Shown here piece after piece: positions 47,651-58,044 of a stretch of 64,000 nt of DNA (position 1 is the stretch's first letter; each line of letters opens with the position of its first letter). The stretch is taken from the NCBI GenBank assembly GCA_036971475.1, contig JBAIZL010000006.1, forward strand, positions 95,599,265-95,663,264, read 5' to 3'. This DNA is from Prosapia bicincta (taxonomy: Eukaryota > Arthropoda > Insecta > Hemiptera > Cercopidae). The notes beneath the pieces were generated by a model. It made no database searches. It was not told where the DNA came from and saw nothing but the letters and a program-made list of their open reading frames with translations. A program made the position numbers and the translations under genes.

Positions 47651-48289
47651 TGAGGTAGTGTGCTTATTATTTATTTGTGGATATTAATATTTGTGGTATT
47701 TAGTTAAAACATTAAGCATGTGTTAAAGATTAAATGTACAGCCTACATCAATTATTAGTTCTACCAAACAAGGGAAAAGTAATTAATATATGTAAAGAGT
47801 CCACAATATCTAACTTAAAACGTGAAGTACAGGATTCAAATTAGCTTTAGGCCAAAAAATATAAGTTTGCCCCACAATAACCATGTAACACTAATATAAA
47901 ATATTAACATAGGATACACTATATGGGAAACTAAAACTTTAAGATAACAAACACTAATTAAGAAACATGCACAAAGCATAAATAAATATTGGACAATTCC
48001 TTATATAAAATTATAAATAACAAATCACCATTACAGTCTCAATAAAAAATTAAAACTGTTCACAAAAGAAGAAGAGTATTGATAGATAATGGCACCAGCA
48101 AATTCTTATCCTGCCCTTATTGACTAGTATACTAAAATGATGGCAGTTAAGAACGGAAAGGCATTATACTATGGATCAAGTAACTTGTGATTTTTATTTT
48201 GAGGTTTTTTATATTACATCATTTTTAAGCGAATGAAACGTAACCAAGCTAAAAATAGGTATAGTCATCAATAGTAGTGTTTCATATCT
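47651..48289. other. Intronic sequence, no feature recognised
   Basis: AT-rich, within the last intron of the CUB gene. Confidence 0.4.
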
Positions 48290-48425
48290 TGTCAGCAGAT
48301 TATTTAATGGCAGATATAAATAATTGTTTGCGACTTATGGACAATGCGGTCATGTCTTGCCCATGACTCAAATAATAGAGTAATGCACTTGAACAGCAAG
48401 TGTTAAACACATCTGCTGATAATAT
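48290..48425. mobile_element. PLE-like family B fragment
   Basis: GTCAGCAGATTATTTAATGG on the left and AACACATCTGCTGATAATATG on the right are inverted; the centre has GACAATGCGGTCATGTCTTGCC and ATGACTCAAATAAT. Decayed copy without a clear tail. Confidence 0.5.
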
Positions 48426-48523
48426 GAGCACCAGATGTATTCCCATTCCAGAAATATTTTAGGAGTAACTAGTAGATGGTTATCAAGAAAACCATATTTT
48501 GATACAGTATACATATTAAGGAA

Positions 48524-48524
<1 letters not shown>

Positions 48525-48578
<54 letters not shown>
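48525..48578. repeat. (CA)n(TA)n compound microsatellite
   Basis: Eight or so CA units followed by about nineteen TA units. Confidence 0.95.
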
Positions 48579-48579
<1 letters not shown>

Positions 48580-48854
48580 CTTACACACTCATTACCAAGA
48601 TAAACATTTACTACCAAGAACCTTAGTTATTATTTTGCTTCAAAACAATATATAGACCTACACTTGCTTCTTGCTACACTTGCTATCACAAGGGGATTTG
48701 TAAATCCTAAATTATAAATACAAAAACATTATCGCTATAAATTTATGTATGAATTAGTTAGTGTCTATGACTTCAAATGGTTAAATGTTCATTTGTACAG
48801 TCTCACCAAGGAACAATTTAGAAAACTAAAACTTTAAAGGTTAAAAGATTATTG

Positions 48855-48960
48855 GATTTTGTGGTTCATTACGTTCAATGAAACTTAGTTAATAACTGCA
48901 TGTTAATTACGAATATCCAAACTTTAATTTTGTGTAAATTTGTGAAACTGAGATAACATA
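48855..48960. repeat. PLE family D tail and arm fragment
   Basis: GGATTTTGTGGTTCATTACGTTC is a decayed family D tail, followed by a partial arm (AATATCCAAACTTTAATTTTGTG, TGTGAAACTGAGA). No partner arm. Confidence 0.5.
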
Positions 48961-48985
48961 ATTACTGGATTAAACTGGACATAAA

Positions 48986-49870
48986 GGCATTGCATACTGA
49001 AAAATTAAGCAGGTAAAAAATTCAAATTTTAACCCAGTTTAACCTATTACTACTTATAAAGTACTAGGGAATGGTACTTAATGTTTAAAGAAAAAGAAAT
49101 TATTTTTATTACTTGTACCTTTTATTAATACACAATAATATATAAAACATATTTATATTCAAGGAAAACACACATTTTTTGAAAATAAATTTTTAGTCCT
49201 AAAGCTATGTGCTACAAGTCACTAATTTTTAAAATAACTTTCTCCATAATCCACTGGTCTATATATGAAACTTGGATATTTATTATTTTTTTAATTAGGG
49301 GTGAGCTAAGAGGCTGAAACCCCCCCCTTTTCCCTGAGTATGGGGCCCCTGCCTGATTAATACAGAGAAGTAGCTAAATCTAAAATAATATTCACTGAAA
49401 TATCTGTAAACATTTTTTGGGCAATGTGGCATTGCATACTGAAAAATTAAGCAGGTAAAAAATTCAAATTTTAACCCAGTTTAACCTATTACTACTTATA
49501 AAGTACTAGGGAATGGTACTTAATGTTTAAAGAAAAAGAAATTATTTTTATTACTTGTACCTTTTATTAATACACAATAATATATAAAACATATTTATAT
49601 TCAAGGAAAACACACATTTTTTGAAAATAAATTTTTAGTCCTAAAGCTATGTGCTACAAGTCACTAATTTTTTAAATAACTTTCTCCATAATCCACTGGT
49701 CTATATATGAAACTTGGATATTTATTATTTTTTTAATTAGGGGTGAGCTAAGAGGCTGAAACCTGAAACCTTGGCCCTGAGTATGGGGCCCCTGCCTGAT
49801 TAATACAGAGAAGTAGCTAAATCTAAAATAATATTCACTGAAATATCTGTAAACATTTTTTGGGCAATGT
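48986..49870. repeat. 442-bp direct tandem duplication, two copies
   Basis: Unit 1 (48986-49427) and unit 2 (49428-49870) both begin GGCATTGCATACTGAAAAAT and end TTTTGGGCAATGT, head to tail with no spacer. They differ mainly in a C-rich stretch (CCCCCCCTTTTCCCTGAG against CTGAAACCTTGGCCCTGAG with extra bases) and in one T run. The near identity indicates a recent duplication. No frame is open; AGGGGTGAGCTAAGAGGCTG may derive from a DNA transposon end. Confidence 0.93.
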
Positions 49871-49975
49871 AATAGTGAAAATATTCAACAAAGCTGGATT
49901 TATTACAAAGTATATTGATTTATTTATTGCATTTTATTGAAACTTTTACATTTTATTAAACTCTTTCTTTTTAAG

Positions 49976-50535
49976 ATTTGTTGATTCCATCTTTGCGTGA
50001 GCTACTAGTAATCACTTACACTTTTAAAATGTTTTAAACTTGCCTATAGTAGCACTTCCTTTGCTTGTTGAGGACGGTCGTTTCAGGAGATGTGTCCCTT
50101 TGTCAACTCAGACCATAACTGATCTCAAGGTTTACGTAGGTTAGGGTGGGGGTGGGATATTTTGGTGGTGTGGGTGTATTAGGAGTTATGATGTCAAAAA
50201 GTGCGTGTGAGTTGTAATGTAATTGTGTATTGAGTATGTGTGTAGGGTGTAGTTTGAAGTGCCTATATATTTCGTATTGTTCGGTTGTGTAGCGTTGGTT
50301 ATTTCTGTGTTGTTTATGAAGAATTTGTAGGTTAGATGTTATGTGTATGTAGTCATGTATTGTGGAGTTGAGATGATCGGCGAAGTTTGATTGGTAGTTA
50401 TTGTTTTTTAGTGCTTTTATATGTCCCTGTCTGGTCTATGTAAAAACTGGGGCATGAACTGCAAGTTAGTTTGTAAACTCCAGTGGTGTTGTCTTTCTTT
50501 TTATTGAATAGTTTAATGGTCAGCAAAATATCTAT
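49976..50535 (-). mobile_element. PLE family C 5'-truncated copy with GIY-YIG remnant
   Basis: The minus strand from about 50530 reads LLTIKLFNKKKDNTTGVYKL, TCSSCPSFYI, then (after one shift) HLNSTIHDYIHI, YTTEQYEIYRHFKLHP and a Pro-rich end. This is a GIY-YIG endonuclease with GVY, CX2C and YID(Q) in place of YIGQ. It continues into the GATCAGTTATGGTCTGAGTT block, the pLTR (CTTCCTTTGCTTGTTGAGG on plus) and the tail at 49976 (TTGTTGATTCCATCTTTGCG). It is the best-preserved family C coding end in the window. The second pLTR is missing. Confidence 0.8.
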
Positions 50536-50914
50536 TTACACCTGATACTTGCACACAAGGCAATAATTAACTATGGAATACTCACTTTATTTAATTTTTT
50601 TTCAAATAAATTTTAGTTTAAAAGTAAAGAAATGTTTGATTTTATTTATTTATTTTGTAAGCAGTACAAACAAGTTTTTGTGCAGTCATTATTTTGAAAG
50701 AAGACTGTTGTAAAATTAATTTTTCAAATATTTTTTCCAAGTAATTATTGAATTCAGATTCTTTATTCCTAAATAGGAATTTTTTTATGCGAAAACATTT
50801 TTGTACACAATAAAACTTGTTTTTTTGTAGTATTTCTATGCCGTTTACTCAAGAAATTAGCCCGTCATAAAAGATATTTAGAAATTATTTAAGTTTTTCA
50901 ATAACTATTTACAT

Positions 50915-50957
50915 TTGTTGATTCCATCTTCACGTGAGCTACTAGTTTTCACTAGAC
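50915..50957. repeat. PLE family C tail fragment
   Basis: TTTGTTGATTCCATCTTCAC and GTGAGCTACTAGTTTTCACTAG, then directly joined to repeat M. Confidence 0.6.
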
Positions 50958-51275
50958 TAAAATGCCAGTTCCAGTGACAATGAATTGATCGGAAGTTGTC
51001 TCTGTTGTAATTGGTCAAAAAGTAGCAGTCCCTGGATGAAACGTTTCTAATATTTTACCACAGCTGTCATTGGATGATTTGTAGCTGTCATTGGTTCTAT
51101 TCATTTACGTTGTGTCTAAGTGGACGATTTGTGTCAGGTTTCGAAACAGTGACAGTGTTGTGTACAGTAGACACAATTTCGCACTTGGTAGTTTGTTCTT
51201 AATTTTGTTGGAGTTTATTATAAAATAAAATGAACCTTCAAAAAAAAGCGCGAAGTGGAGTCATTTCACCGTTGT
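50958..51275 (+). repeat. Unrecognised repeat M, copy 2 (promoter-like block plus start codon)
   Basis: The homologue of 3770-4050 in opposite orientation. After the CAGTGACA- and CATTGGTT-rich block, ATG at 51230 opens MNLQKKARSGVISPLSQNSL and about 19 more codons before a stop, longer than in copy 1. The shared start codon and basic first residues suggest that the duplicated unit contained a real 5' end. Function unknown. Confidence 0.55.
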
Positions 51276-52200
51276 CTCAGAATTCCTTGTCACCAGTAAA
51301 AGTCACTGATTCAAGTTTGGCCCTGTCACTAAAATCACCGATCCGTTAACGCGAATGGATAGACTATCTCTAGTCTGACATAAAGGATAAAAGTATGTAC
51401 TTGTATATGATCACGACTCTCATCACATCAAACACCAGTGGGTATGATCTTATTCCAATTCTGTACGGAGACTACGCCAGCTTTTAAGCCAACTTCAGTA
51501 AATTTACTTACTTTATGATATATTTCCTGCAGAAAAGTATGCATGGACTTTGGAGCAAGTGTTGAGGCCCAACCTCAACAGCAAAGAAGTGGGATATGTA
51601 CCCACTTTGATTGACTCCAGATAAAAAAAATATATTTCTTGTATCTAATATTGTGCTGTAATACCTATATTGCACAGTCAACTTTACTCTGACGCACTCT
51701 AGATACATTCGAAAGATGTTACAATACACCATGATGCTCTATAAATAATACTAGTGCGAATTTATAACAATGTTTTTCACTATCCATATAAATCACAAAA
51801 TTTTACTCTTCTTTACAATGAAAAACTCTGGATACCTCAGTCATACTAGGAGCTTTCTATCCAACAAACTGGCTTGTTGAATATCCATTCTCAGTTTCTG
51901 CTATTTCTTTATCATATACAGACTTAACCGGTTGCGATTTACAGACTATGTCAGTCAGACATGACAATTTATTAATAGCAGGTATAAAGACCAGCCCAGC
52001 CATTCCTGAATGTAGTCATTGATTTTCTTGCTTTAAGAGAGTTTATTTTCTGATTTGTCATGTACAAGATGAGACGTCTGTGCTTTCTAAGGGACATTTA
52101 TCGACTCTTGATATTTCAGCACAAATAAAGAACAATATGCCAATTGACCTTCTTTCAGAGTTCTTAGCATAATAGAACTCTTCAGCCTGTGAAATGGAGT
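51276..52200 (+). pseudogene. Possible coding remnant downstream of repeat M
   Basis: Less AT-rich than its surroundings. Short frames without stops look protein-like: EKYAWTLEQVLRPNLNSKEV (around 51531-51590) and LSTLDISAQIKNNMPIDLLS (around 52099-52158), separated by stops. I do not recognise the family. Together with the ATG at 51230 it could be a retrocopy or DNA transposon gene; the evidence is thin. Confidence 0.3.
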
Positions 52201-53069
52201 GAGAAACTCAGTATATGTTTCACCCTGTGTTAGTCAGGAGTGTATTCTTGTGTACATACGAAATTAACAATAGTAGTGGGAACCTAGAATATAAAGCAAA
52301 CTTCAAACCATAAGTAACTTTTAAATTTATTTTACTAATTATGATTACACATAATGCTCAATTAACAAATAATGAACTAAGGTACAAAATAACGAATAAG
52401 AAAATTGCATCTGTATAAAAAATATAATATTTAGTGGTTTATTGGTGAGATTATTTTTGTAGTAAAATAAAACTAAATTGATGCGTGGAATTAATTCATA
52501 ACTTCTAGTGTCCACAGAATGCATGTAATTAAATCATTATAGGGTTAACGATATAACAATAAAGCTCAGCAACTTTTCATGCTTACAAGTTTAACTTTTG
52601 TTAACGTCTTCATCCACTTCATTGAAAAAATATTTCTTTTCAATATAAATACAGTATAATTTAAAGCAAAATACTTTAAATGACCAACAAATAATGAATT
52701 TGGACAACAAAATATAAAATAAATGAAGCTTAAAAGGCTTTTAAGGACTTATGATTTATTGACGGACTTCTGAGCAATTCAATGATACGCAGCTACTTTT
52801 CAAATGAAAACAATAATTATATAGGGAATAAACACACAGAAATTCAAATAGCCAGGTTGCTTACCTGAAGTGGACATGCACTCAAGTGAAACAAGGGTGT
52901 TAACCGACTCTTTGCAAATGTAAATTATCAAAACCAAATTATAAAAATAGAGGTAAAATCTACTAAATTATCTCTTTAAATGAAAGAGAAATTACTCTGT
53001 AATTTTAAAATAATTGCCAGCTACAAAAAATACGCACAAAAATTAAATTTTGCATAAAAATTTACTCAC
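52201..53069. other. Start of the last intron of the CUB gene, no feature recognised
   Basis: AT-rich sequence left of the GTGAGT donor at 53069. No transposon motif recognised. Confidence 0.4.
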
Positions 53070-53254
53070 AATTGTCCTCATCAGATCTGTCATATGCACC
53101 ACAATTAACAACTTTATTACATCGAAGCTTTTCCGCTATGCAATAACTACTTTTGGCACATTGGAATTCTCCACATGAAGAGCTAGACTCAGAAATTTCA
53201 GTCCAAACAGCTTGAAATCCTCTAGCTCCCACTGATTTGTCAGCAGAGATGAAA
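53070..53254 (-). CDS. CUB-CUB-LDLa membrane protein, exon coding the end of CUB2 and LDLa
   Basis: After TTTAG the exon reads FISADKSVGARGFQAVWTEI, which closes the second CUB domain with its last strand (GFxAxW is common there). ESSSCGEFQCAKSSYCIAEK, LRCNKVVNCGAYDRSDEDN and a final Cys follow: an LDL-receptor class A module with six Cys in the standard spacing and the calcium-binding acidic cluster near DRSDED, although the usual CDG is CNK here. The sixth Cys codon is split, T here and GT at 39427. Donor GTGAGT. Placing LDLa directly before the membrane helix matches NETO, SOL-2 and LEV-10, auxiliary proteins of ionotropic receptors; orthology to any one of them is not shown. Confidence 0.9.
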
Positions 53255-53394
53255 CTAAACAGAAAATGACAAATAACTGTGGATAAACTTTGTAATTTAA
53301 ATAATACTATTTACCAAACATTCTAGGCTAAAATATTTAAGAGAAAGTATCTCTGTTGATGTTGGAATGTACATGTTGGATTAAAAAGTCAAAG

Positions 53395-53645
53395 TATTGA
53401 TAACATAAGGATTGCTTATTACACTTTGATATTACTTGCGGCCAGACTTTTTGTTAATTAAAGGTTGTTAAATTGTTAACTTACACTTGGAAGAAACTAG
53501 GACACCAGGAGGCTGAAGAAGTCGCAAGATGAAAAAGTTTCCTCCAAGTGTAAGATAACAACTTAACAACCTTTAGTTAACAAAAAGTCTGGTGGCAAGT
53601 AATATTAAAGTGTAATAAGTAATTAACAACCAGCTTGTTATGAAC
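53395..53645. mobile_element. Long hairpin repeat in CUB gene intron
   Basis: Arms of about 110 bp: TTACACTTTGATATTACTTG, CCAGACTTTTTGTTAA and AGGTTGTTAA on the left face their inverses on the right, with ACTTACACTTGGA against TCCAAGTGTAAG near the tip. The tip has CTGAAGA-A-GTC-GCAA-GAT-GAAA, again the shared motif. No coding scrap or TSD. It is probably a PLE foldback of another family, inserted 140 bp upstream of the LDLa exon. Confidence 0.65.
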
Positions 53646-54449
53646 AACAAAAATTTTTTGATATATAAGGAACTAACCTAACCTAACATAAATGAGGAGG
53701 GAAATTATATAACTGACCGGTGAATTGTTATATGTAAGTCATTGAAGAGGTATCGTCTACTAGTAGAACATATAGATCAATAATAAAATAAATATCTCAT
53801 AATAATGAAATGCTGTAGATTAACAAGGAATATCCGATTTAGTCAGTCTTTCTGTGAATATGTATAAGATATCTCGTATTTTCAATATCTGTACCCATTG
53901 TAGCTAGGCAAAAGACAAATGGAGTGATGGATAGTGCCTTGATATAAAGTGAAACCTACATGGTATTTATCATATTTGACAAATTGCTATTCACTTGACT
54001 TGAGATTCATTATTATAACAATGGGTAGTCTTTATGGAGTCTGTGCTTATGGGTTTGATGTGAATTCTTGGATTCCATTAGACACTTGCAAACGCTAGAG
54101 CATGTTGTGACTTTTTTTTTGTATTCTGTGTGATCCATTATATGTTGTTTAAACATTTACTACGCAGGTGCTATGACTCTAAAACTCATACGTCTAACTC
54201 TACATTACACCCAGATGAATTCTTCGAAAATTATCATAGCCCAAAAGAATGTTGAATCTTCTTAGGCTATTGATATCATTTGAACCTCTAGAAAAATATT
54301 GTTTACTTAGATTTAAGACTTTAAATTTGAATAGAGCATTAAACAAATGGAAAATTAATTTGTATATACTAATTCCATGTAAGTGTTGAATAGCCTATTT
54401 CATACTCAGTGTGCTAAGGGTTAAAAATGTAATCTATCAATTGACCTAC

Positions 54450-54588
54450 CTTATTCTTAAATGATTTGATTCTGACATGTATTGCCACTTGTCAGTAGAT
54501 AATTTTTCTCCACATAATTCCAAAGGCGTACCTTCAACAGATGAGGCTAAATGCCAAAGGCGCACAACAGCTGCTGGGCATCCTCGTG
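54450..54588 (-). CDS. CUB-CUB-LDLa membrane protein, exon coding the middle of CUB2
   Basis: The exon joins the preceding one through a split Ser codon (T plus CA) and reads RGCPAAVVRLWHLASSVEGT, PLELCGEKLSTDKWQYMSES and NHLRI. The third and fourth CUB Cys residues are present (GCP and LCG). The calcium-coordinating Asp normally found after the third Cys is absent (CPAAVV), so this CUB is likely a non-calcium type. Acceptor TTTCAG at 54594-54589, donor GTAGGT at 54449-54444, ending in phase 2. A family B foldback begins about 15 nt upstream of the acceptor. Confidence 0.88.
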
Positions 54589-54604
54589 CTGAAACAATAG
54601 ATTT

Positions 54605-54764
54605 AGAACTTGCAGTTTTTGTGTTGTACATCTTGAGGTTTTTTAAACAATTATTTTTATCGATATTACTTGGCAAAACAAAATTTACTGACTATTTTCA
54701 CTAAAGCTTATGTTGAAAATTATCAAAAAGAAGTGTTTTCTTTGCCAAGTAATATCATAAAAAT
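54605..54764. mobile_element. PLE-like family B foldback touching a splice acceptor
   Basis: Tail GCAGTTTTTGTGTTGTACAT, then CTTGAGGTTTTTTAAA, followed by arms ATATTACTTGGCAAAACAAA / TTTGCCAAGTAATATC. AATAGATTT (54596-54604) and AATAAATTT (54765-54773) may be a 9-bp TSD with one change. The near end lies about 15 nt from the AG of the exon at 54588, so any branch point and most of the pyrimidine tract of that intron lie in, or next to, element sequence. Confidence 0.65.
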
Positions 54765-55029
54765 AATAAATTTTGATAATTTCTTTGGATTCAAAGATGT
54801 TTTATGAGAAAGAATGGTAAAGCTTAATGTTTTACATTAGTATAGTTTTGAATATTCGGATTTAGGTCATTTAAAATTAACAATAGGTTATGTTTAAGAA
54901 GATTATTTTCAAGTACCGTATATTAGTTATATTGAAAAAAAAAAATAAAAACAAAGAGAAGTCAATTAATAAGAATAATAGAATTATTATTCTGTTAGAT
55001 CCTATTTTGGATCTATAAGATCTCCTTAT

Positions 55030-55600
55030 AATCTATTAGGCAAGTTTAAAACATTTTAAAAGTGTAAGTGGTTAGTTTATGACTATCCAAACTTTAAATT
55101 TAGTAAATTTGTAAAAATTTATTGAGACAGAACGTTTTCGATCGCTCCGTGGATCTATCTTCATCAGTGTCTTCTGCTTGGAGTTGTTAGGTTAAGCGGT
55201 GACGGTTTCAAAGGCAGGTTTTTTATAGTATCAAAGAGTATGTGTGATTTGAATTGGATTTGCTAGTTTAATATGTTTGTATTTTGTGTTTTTGTAAATT
55301 TCATATTGTTCTACACATCTCGACACACTAGAACAATATGAAATTTACAAACACACAAAAACACAAAATACAAACATATTAAATGAACAAACCCAATACA
55401 AATCACACATACTGTTTGATACTATAAAAAACCTGCCTTTAAAACCGCCAACGCTTAATCTAACAACTCCAAGCAGAAGAAACTGATGAAGATCGCCACG
55501 GAGTAATCAAAAACATTCTATCTCAGTAAGTTTTTACAAATTTTAAAGTTCGGATAGTCGTAAACTAATGTATTTATCAAATCACTAAAGTGATTAATTT
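55030..55600. mobile_element. PLE family D foldback, with a family C scrap at its left
   Basis: A family C pLTR scrap (GGCAAGTTTAAAACATTTTA, 55040-55072) is followed by a family D arm (TTTATGACTATCCAAAC, TTACTGAGACAGAACG form), the motif block TCTTCATCAGTGTCTTCTGC, the minus-strand ORF end, then a turn at 55310-55325 (TTCATATTGTTCTA / TAGAACAATATGAA). The inverse follows to about 55600. The two halves carry the same endonuclease end head to head, so the palindrome includes coding sequence. It ends about 27 nt from the donor of the next exon. Confidence 0.75.
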
Positions 55601-55628
55601 ATATAATGTTAAAAACGTTAGTACTTAC

Positions 55629-55811
55629 ATGATGGATCACCCTCGACAGCAAAGTGTTCAAAGTTGAGCAGTATTTTGTGACTAGGTCGAACATTAATAT
55701 ACCAGTTACATGTTCGACTGGCCATTCCTCTTGAAGGGCCTTCATATTTTAATGGGTAATTAGGACTCATAATAATGCCATAATCGCTACTACTTGCATT
55801 TCCTCCACAAT
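55629..55811 (-). CDS. CUB-CUB-LDLa membrane protein, exon coding the start of CUB2
   Basis: After TTGTTTTAG the split Asp codon leads to CGGNASSSDYGIIMSPNYPL, KYEGPSRGMASRTCNWYINV and RPSHKILLNFEHFAVEGDPS. The CGG opening, the SPNYP turn and the C-x-W-x-I string are the classic first half of a CUB domain, with its first two Cys residues. Donor GTAAGT at 55628-55623, ending in phase 1 (T). Domain order and phases link it with the exons at 57063 and 54588. The protein should be extracellular on this side of the membrane helix; NASS is a potential N-glycosylation site. Confidence 0.9.
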
Positions 55812-56572
55812 CTAAAACAATGGGTATTAAAGATAAACATATTTTGCCAGTGCTACAGTGTTATATTATTTATGTATTTAAGTATTTATAAGAAATGTTA
55901 TTTAAAATATTTTCTGTATGGAACTTTATTTACTGTAACTGAGAAAAACCCAAATTATTTTTAGAAAGAAACTTATTACATTAATTCTTTTTTGTAATAT
56001 TTTTAAACATATATTTTGCTTTCAAAACCTGGACTTATATGATGGGACATATGGTAATTATTATTTATCTTATTATATACGGTATTCAGTGAAACATTCC
56101 TACAGCATATTGAAAACATCAGATCTTTCAAATAACAGACACTGACAAAAAGATTTTACCCACATGATTGCTCTAATGGTTTTGGCTCTGCTTTATTTCT
56201 TAGTTATAAATAATTATAGTAATAAAATGTTTATAGTTTCATTAAAAAATATTAGAAGGGGTTTACCCACTTTCTGGATTCCTTTTGAAAGGAACAATAC
56301 CTATAAATGCAAGAAACTCTTATGAGTAGGCATGGTCAGGTTTTTATAATGTTGGTGTCAAAGCAAAAAATCATATCCACCCTACAATATCCAAAATATT
56401 AAAACCCATTCACTAAAAAATAAACAAGCCTAAAGGTTTACACCTCATAGATTGAAAAGTACAAATGATTTCTGAAAACATCGACAAAGAAGTTAACATA
56501 ATCAAATACCTAGCATAGAGAAATAAATATAGTACCAAAATAATTTACAATTAAAATATTTGAGTTACAGTC

Positions 56573-56672
56573 TAAGTTGACAATAGGACACATCTCCAAA
56601 AACGGCCGTCCTCAACAAATATAAGTAAGTGCTACTGTAGGGAAGTTTGTAAATATTTACCAAGTGTTTTAG
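56573..56672. mobile_element. Short PLE family C copy with 11-bp TSD
   Basis: TAAAATATTTG repeats at 56562-56572 and 56673-56683. The 100-bp element keeps only AGTTACAGTCTAAGTTGACA, CTCCAAAAACGGCCGTCC and one pLTR; tail and ORF are absent. A 5'-truncated insertion in the CUB gene intron. Confidence 0.78.
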
Positions 56673-57062
56673 TAAAATATTTGTATAGCAGAATTTTATT
56701 TCTTTCTTTCTAATCCTTAACTTTCAAATTAAAAGTGCATAATTTTGGTAAACTAATGTTCTAATTGTGCTTTGGTATTTAATTATTAGAGAGAATAAAA
56801 CTTATGAGGAATTTTTAACATTAGATTTAAAGTTATATCAGCTTAAATAAATTAATATATTTTTTAAGTAATTTTATCTAGACTATTCAAGACTGAAGAG
56901 GGTTTTATACTAAGCAACTCATCAGAAAATATTTACATGTAGTCATGTTTATGCTTTGTAAATTGTTTTTATAGGTCTTAATATTGTAAACAAACATCTG
57001 TAAGACTTATAATCATAAGAATTGAATTTAGGTGAAATTGTAAAATCATTGCTTACACTTAC

Positions 57063-57283
57063 CCCCATATATAGTTTTGGCAACTTCAAATGAATATCTT
57101 GCTTTGAAACCGCTAAATACACCTTCTTGATCTGAGTGCAATAATATTTTGACACCTACAGCACCTCTTGTTGAATCTAAAGGACCAGGAGCTGTTACTC
57201 CGCAATACCGACCAATCAGCTGTTCCGTATTGTCTCTGTATATATTGTACATCTCCAACCAGTCTTCTTGGCACACTGTAGAG
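57063..57283 (-). CDS. CUB-CUB-LDLa membrane protein, exon coding the second half of CUB1
   Basis: The exon follows TTTCCACAG and reads STVCQEDWLEMYNIYRDNTE, QLIGRYCGVTAPGP, VKILLHSDQEGVFSGFKARY and SFEVAKTIYGG. It holds the third and fourth Cys of CUB1, the Asp of the C-x-x-D-W-L-E-M-Y string and the HSD of the last strands, positions that bind calcium in cbEGF-type CUB domains, so CUB1 may be calcium-binding while CUB2 is not. Acceptor and phase 2 join to 59586 through a split Gly; donor GTAAGT at 57062. A minus frame continuing into the intron (56949-57155) is a by-product. Confidence 0.9.
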
Positions 57284-57554
57284 CTGTGGAAATAAAAAAA
57301 AATACTGTTATAATGAAGTTAAACAGAAGAGAATGACAATAACAAGTGAGGGAAGGAACAATATATGGTGTGTTATGCTCTAAAGGTATTACAAAATGAG
57401 AGGAAACCCATTTACAGTAATAGTAACAGTGTACTAACAGTATCAGAGAAAAAATAGCATTAATATATACAAATTAAGAAGATTGACAAAATGATCTTAA
57501 ATTGCAGGAAAGTAAAAAAGAGTATTAAATACAGAGATACAAAAAAATAGTAAA

Positions 57555-57710
57555 GTTGCTTGTTATAATCATCTTGAATTCACTGAATAAACTATAATTA
57601 AATGATACTTAGCCTTTGCTTCGTAAAAGGAACGATTGTTTTAAAACATGTCAGTAAGTAAGCCATTACATATTCACTTAGTTAAGTATCATTTAATTAC
57701 AGTAAAAAAT
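57555..57710. mobile_element. PLE-like family K fragment 1
   Basis: Tail GTTGCTTGTTATAATCATCT, TGAATTCACTGAATAAAC, one short left arm (AATGATACTTAG) and a right arm with TCGTAAAAGGAACGATTGTT, AAAACATGTCAGTAAGTAAG, ACTTAGTTAAGTATCATTTA. The middle is shortened compared with 35298-35513. Confidence 0.55.
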
Positions 57711-57749
57711 AGTAGTTAAGGAAAAGAAATAAAAAGTGATATAGATTAA

Positions 57750-57965
57750 AGTTGCTTGTTGTAATCATCTTGAATTCACTGTATAAATTATAAGTAATTA
57801 TTGCTTAACAGCAATACTTTTGAACTTCCTTGCTGACACGATTTGGAACAATTGTTTCATTAACTAAGCCGACCCGCTACAATGAAACGGTTGTTTCACT
57901 ACACATCAGCAAGTAAGACCTAAAGTATTCACTCAGTAATGCAATAATTACTTATAAGTTATAGA
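57750..57965. mobile_element. PLE-like family K foldback 2
   Basis: Same tail (GTTGCTTGTTGTAATCATCT) followed by arms TTATAAGTAATTATTGCTTA / TGCAATAATTACTTATAAGT. Inside, TTCCTTGCTGACACGATTTGG / ACACATCAGCAAGTAAG and ACAATTGTTTCATTAAC / AATGAAACGGTTGTTTC pair up. Lies about 40 bp after fragment 1 in the same intron. Confidence 0.6.
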
Positions 57966-58044
57966 TTACCGGGATGTATAGTAGAAATAAATTCCCAAAG
58001 TAAATGTTAGAGTGGTTGCTAGACCTAAGTGTCTTGGGCTGGGG

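Noticed and set aside
48986..49870. Two direct repeats as LTRs of a retrotransposon.
   Set aside because: There is no internal sequence between the units and no primer-binding or polypurine site; they are tandem copies.
49964..50503. TCTTTCTTTTTA at both 49964-49975 and 50492-50503 as a TSD of the family C copy.
   Set aside because: The right-hand match lies inside readable coding sequence of the element (KKKDN codons), which continues to about 50530, so the match is chance.
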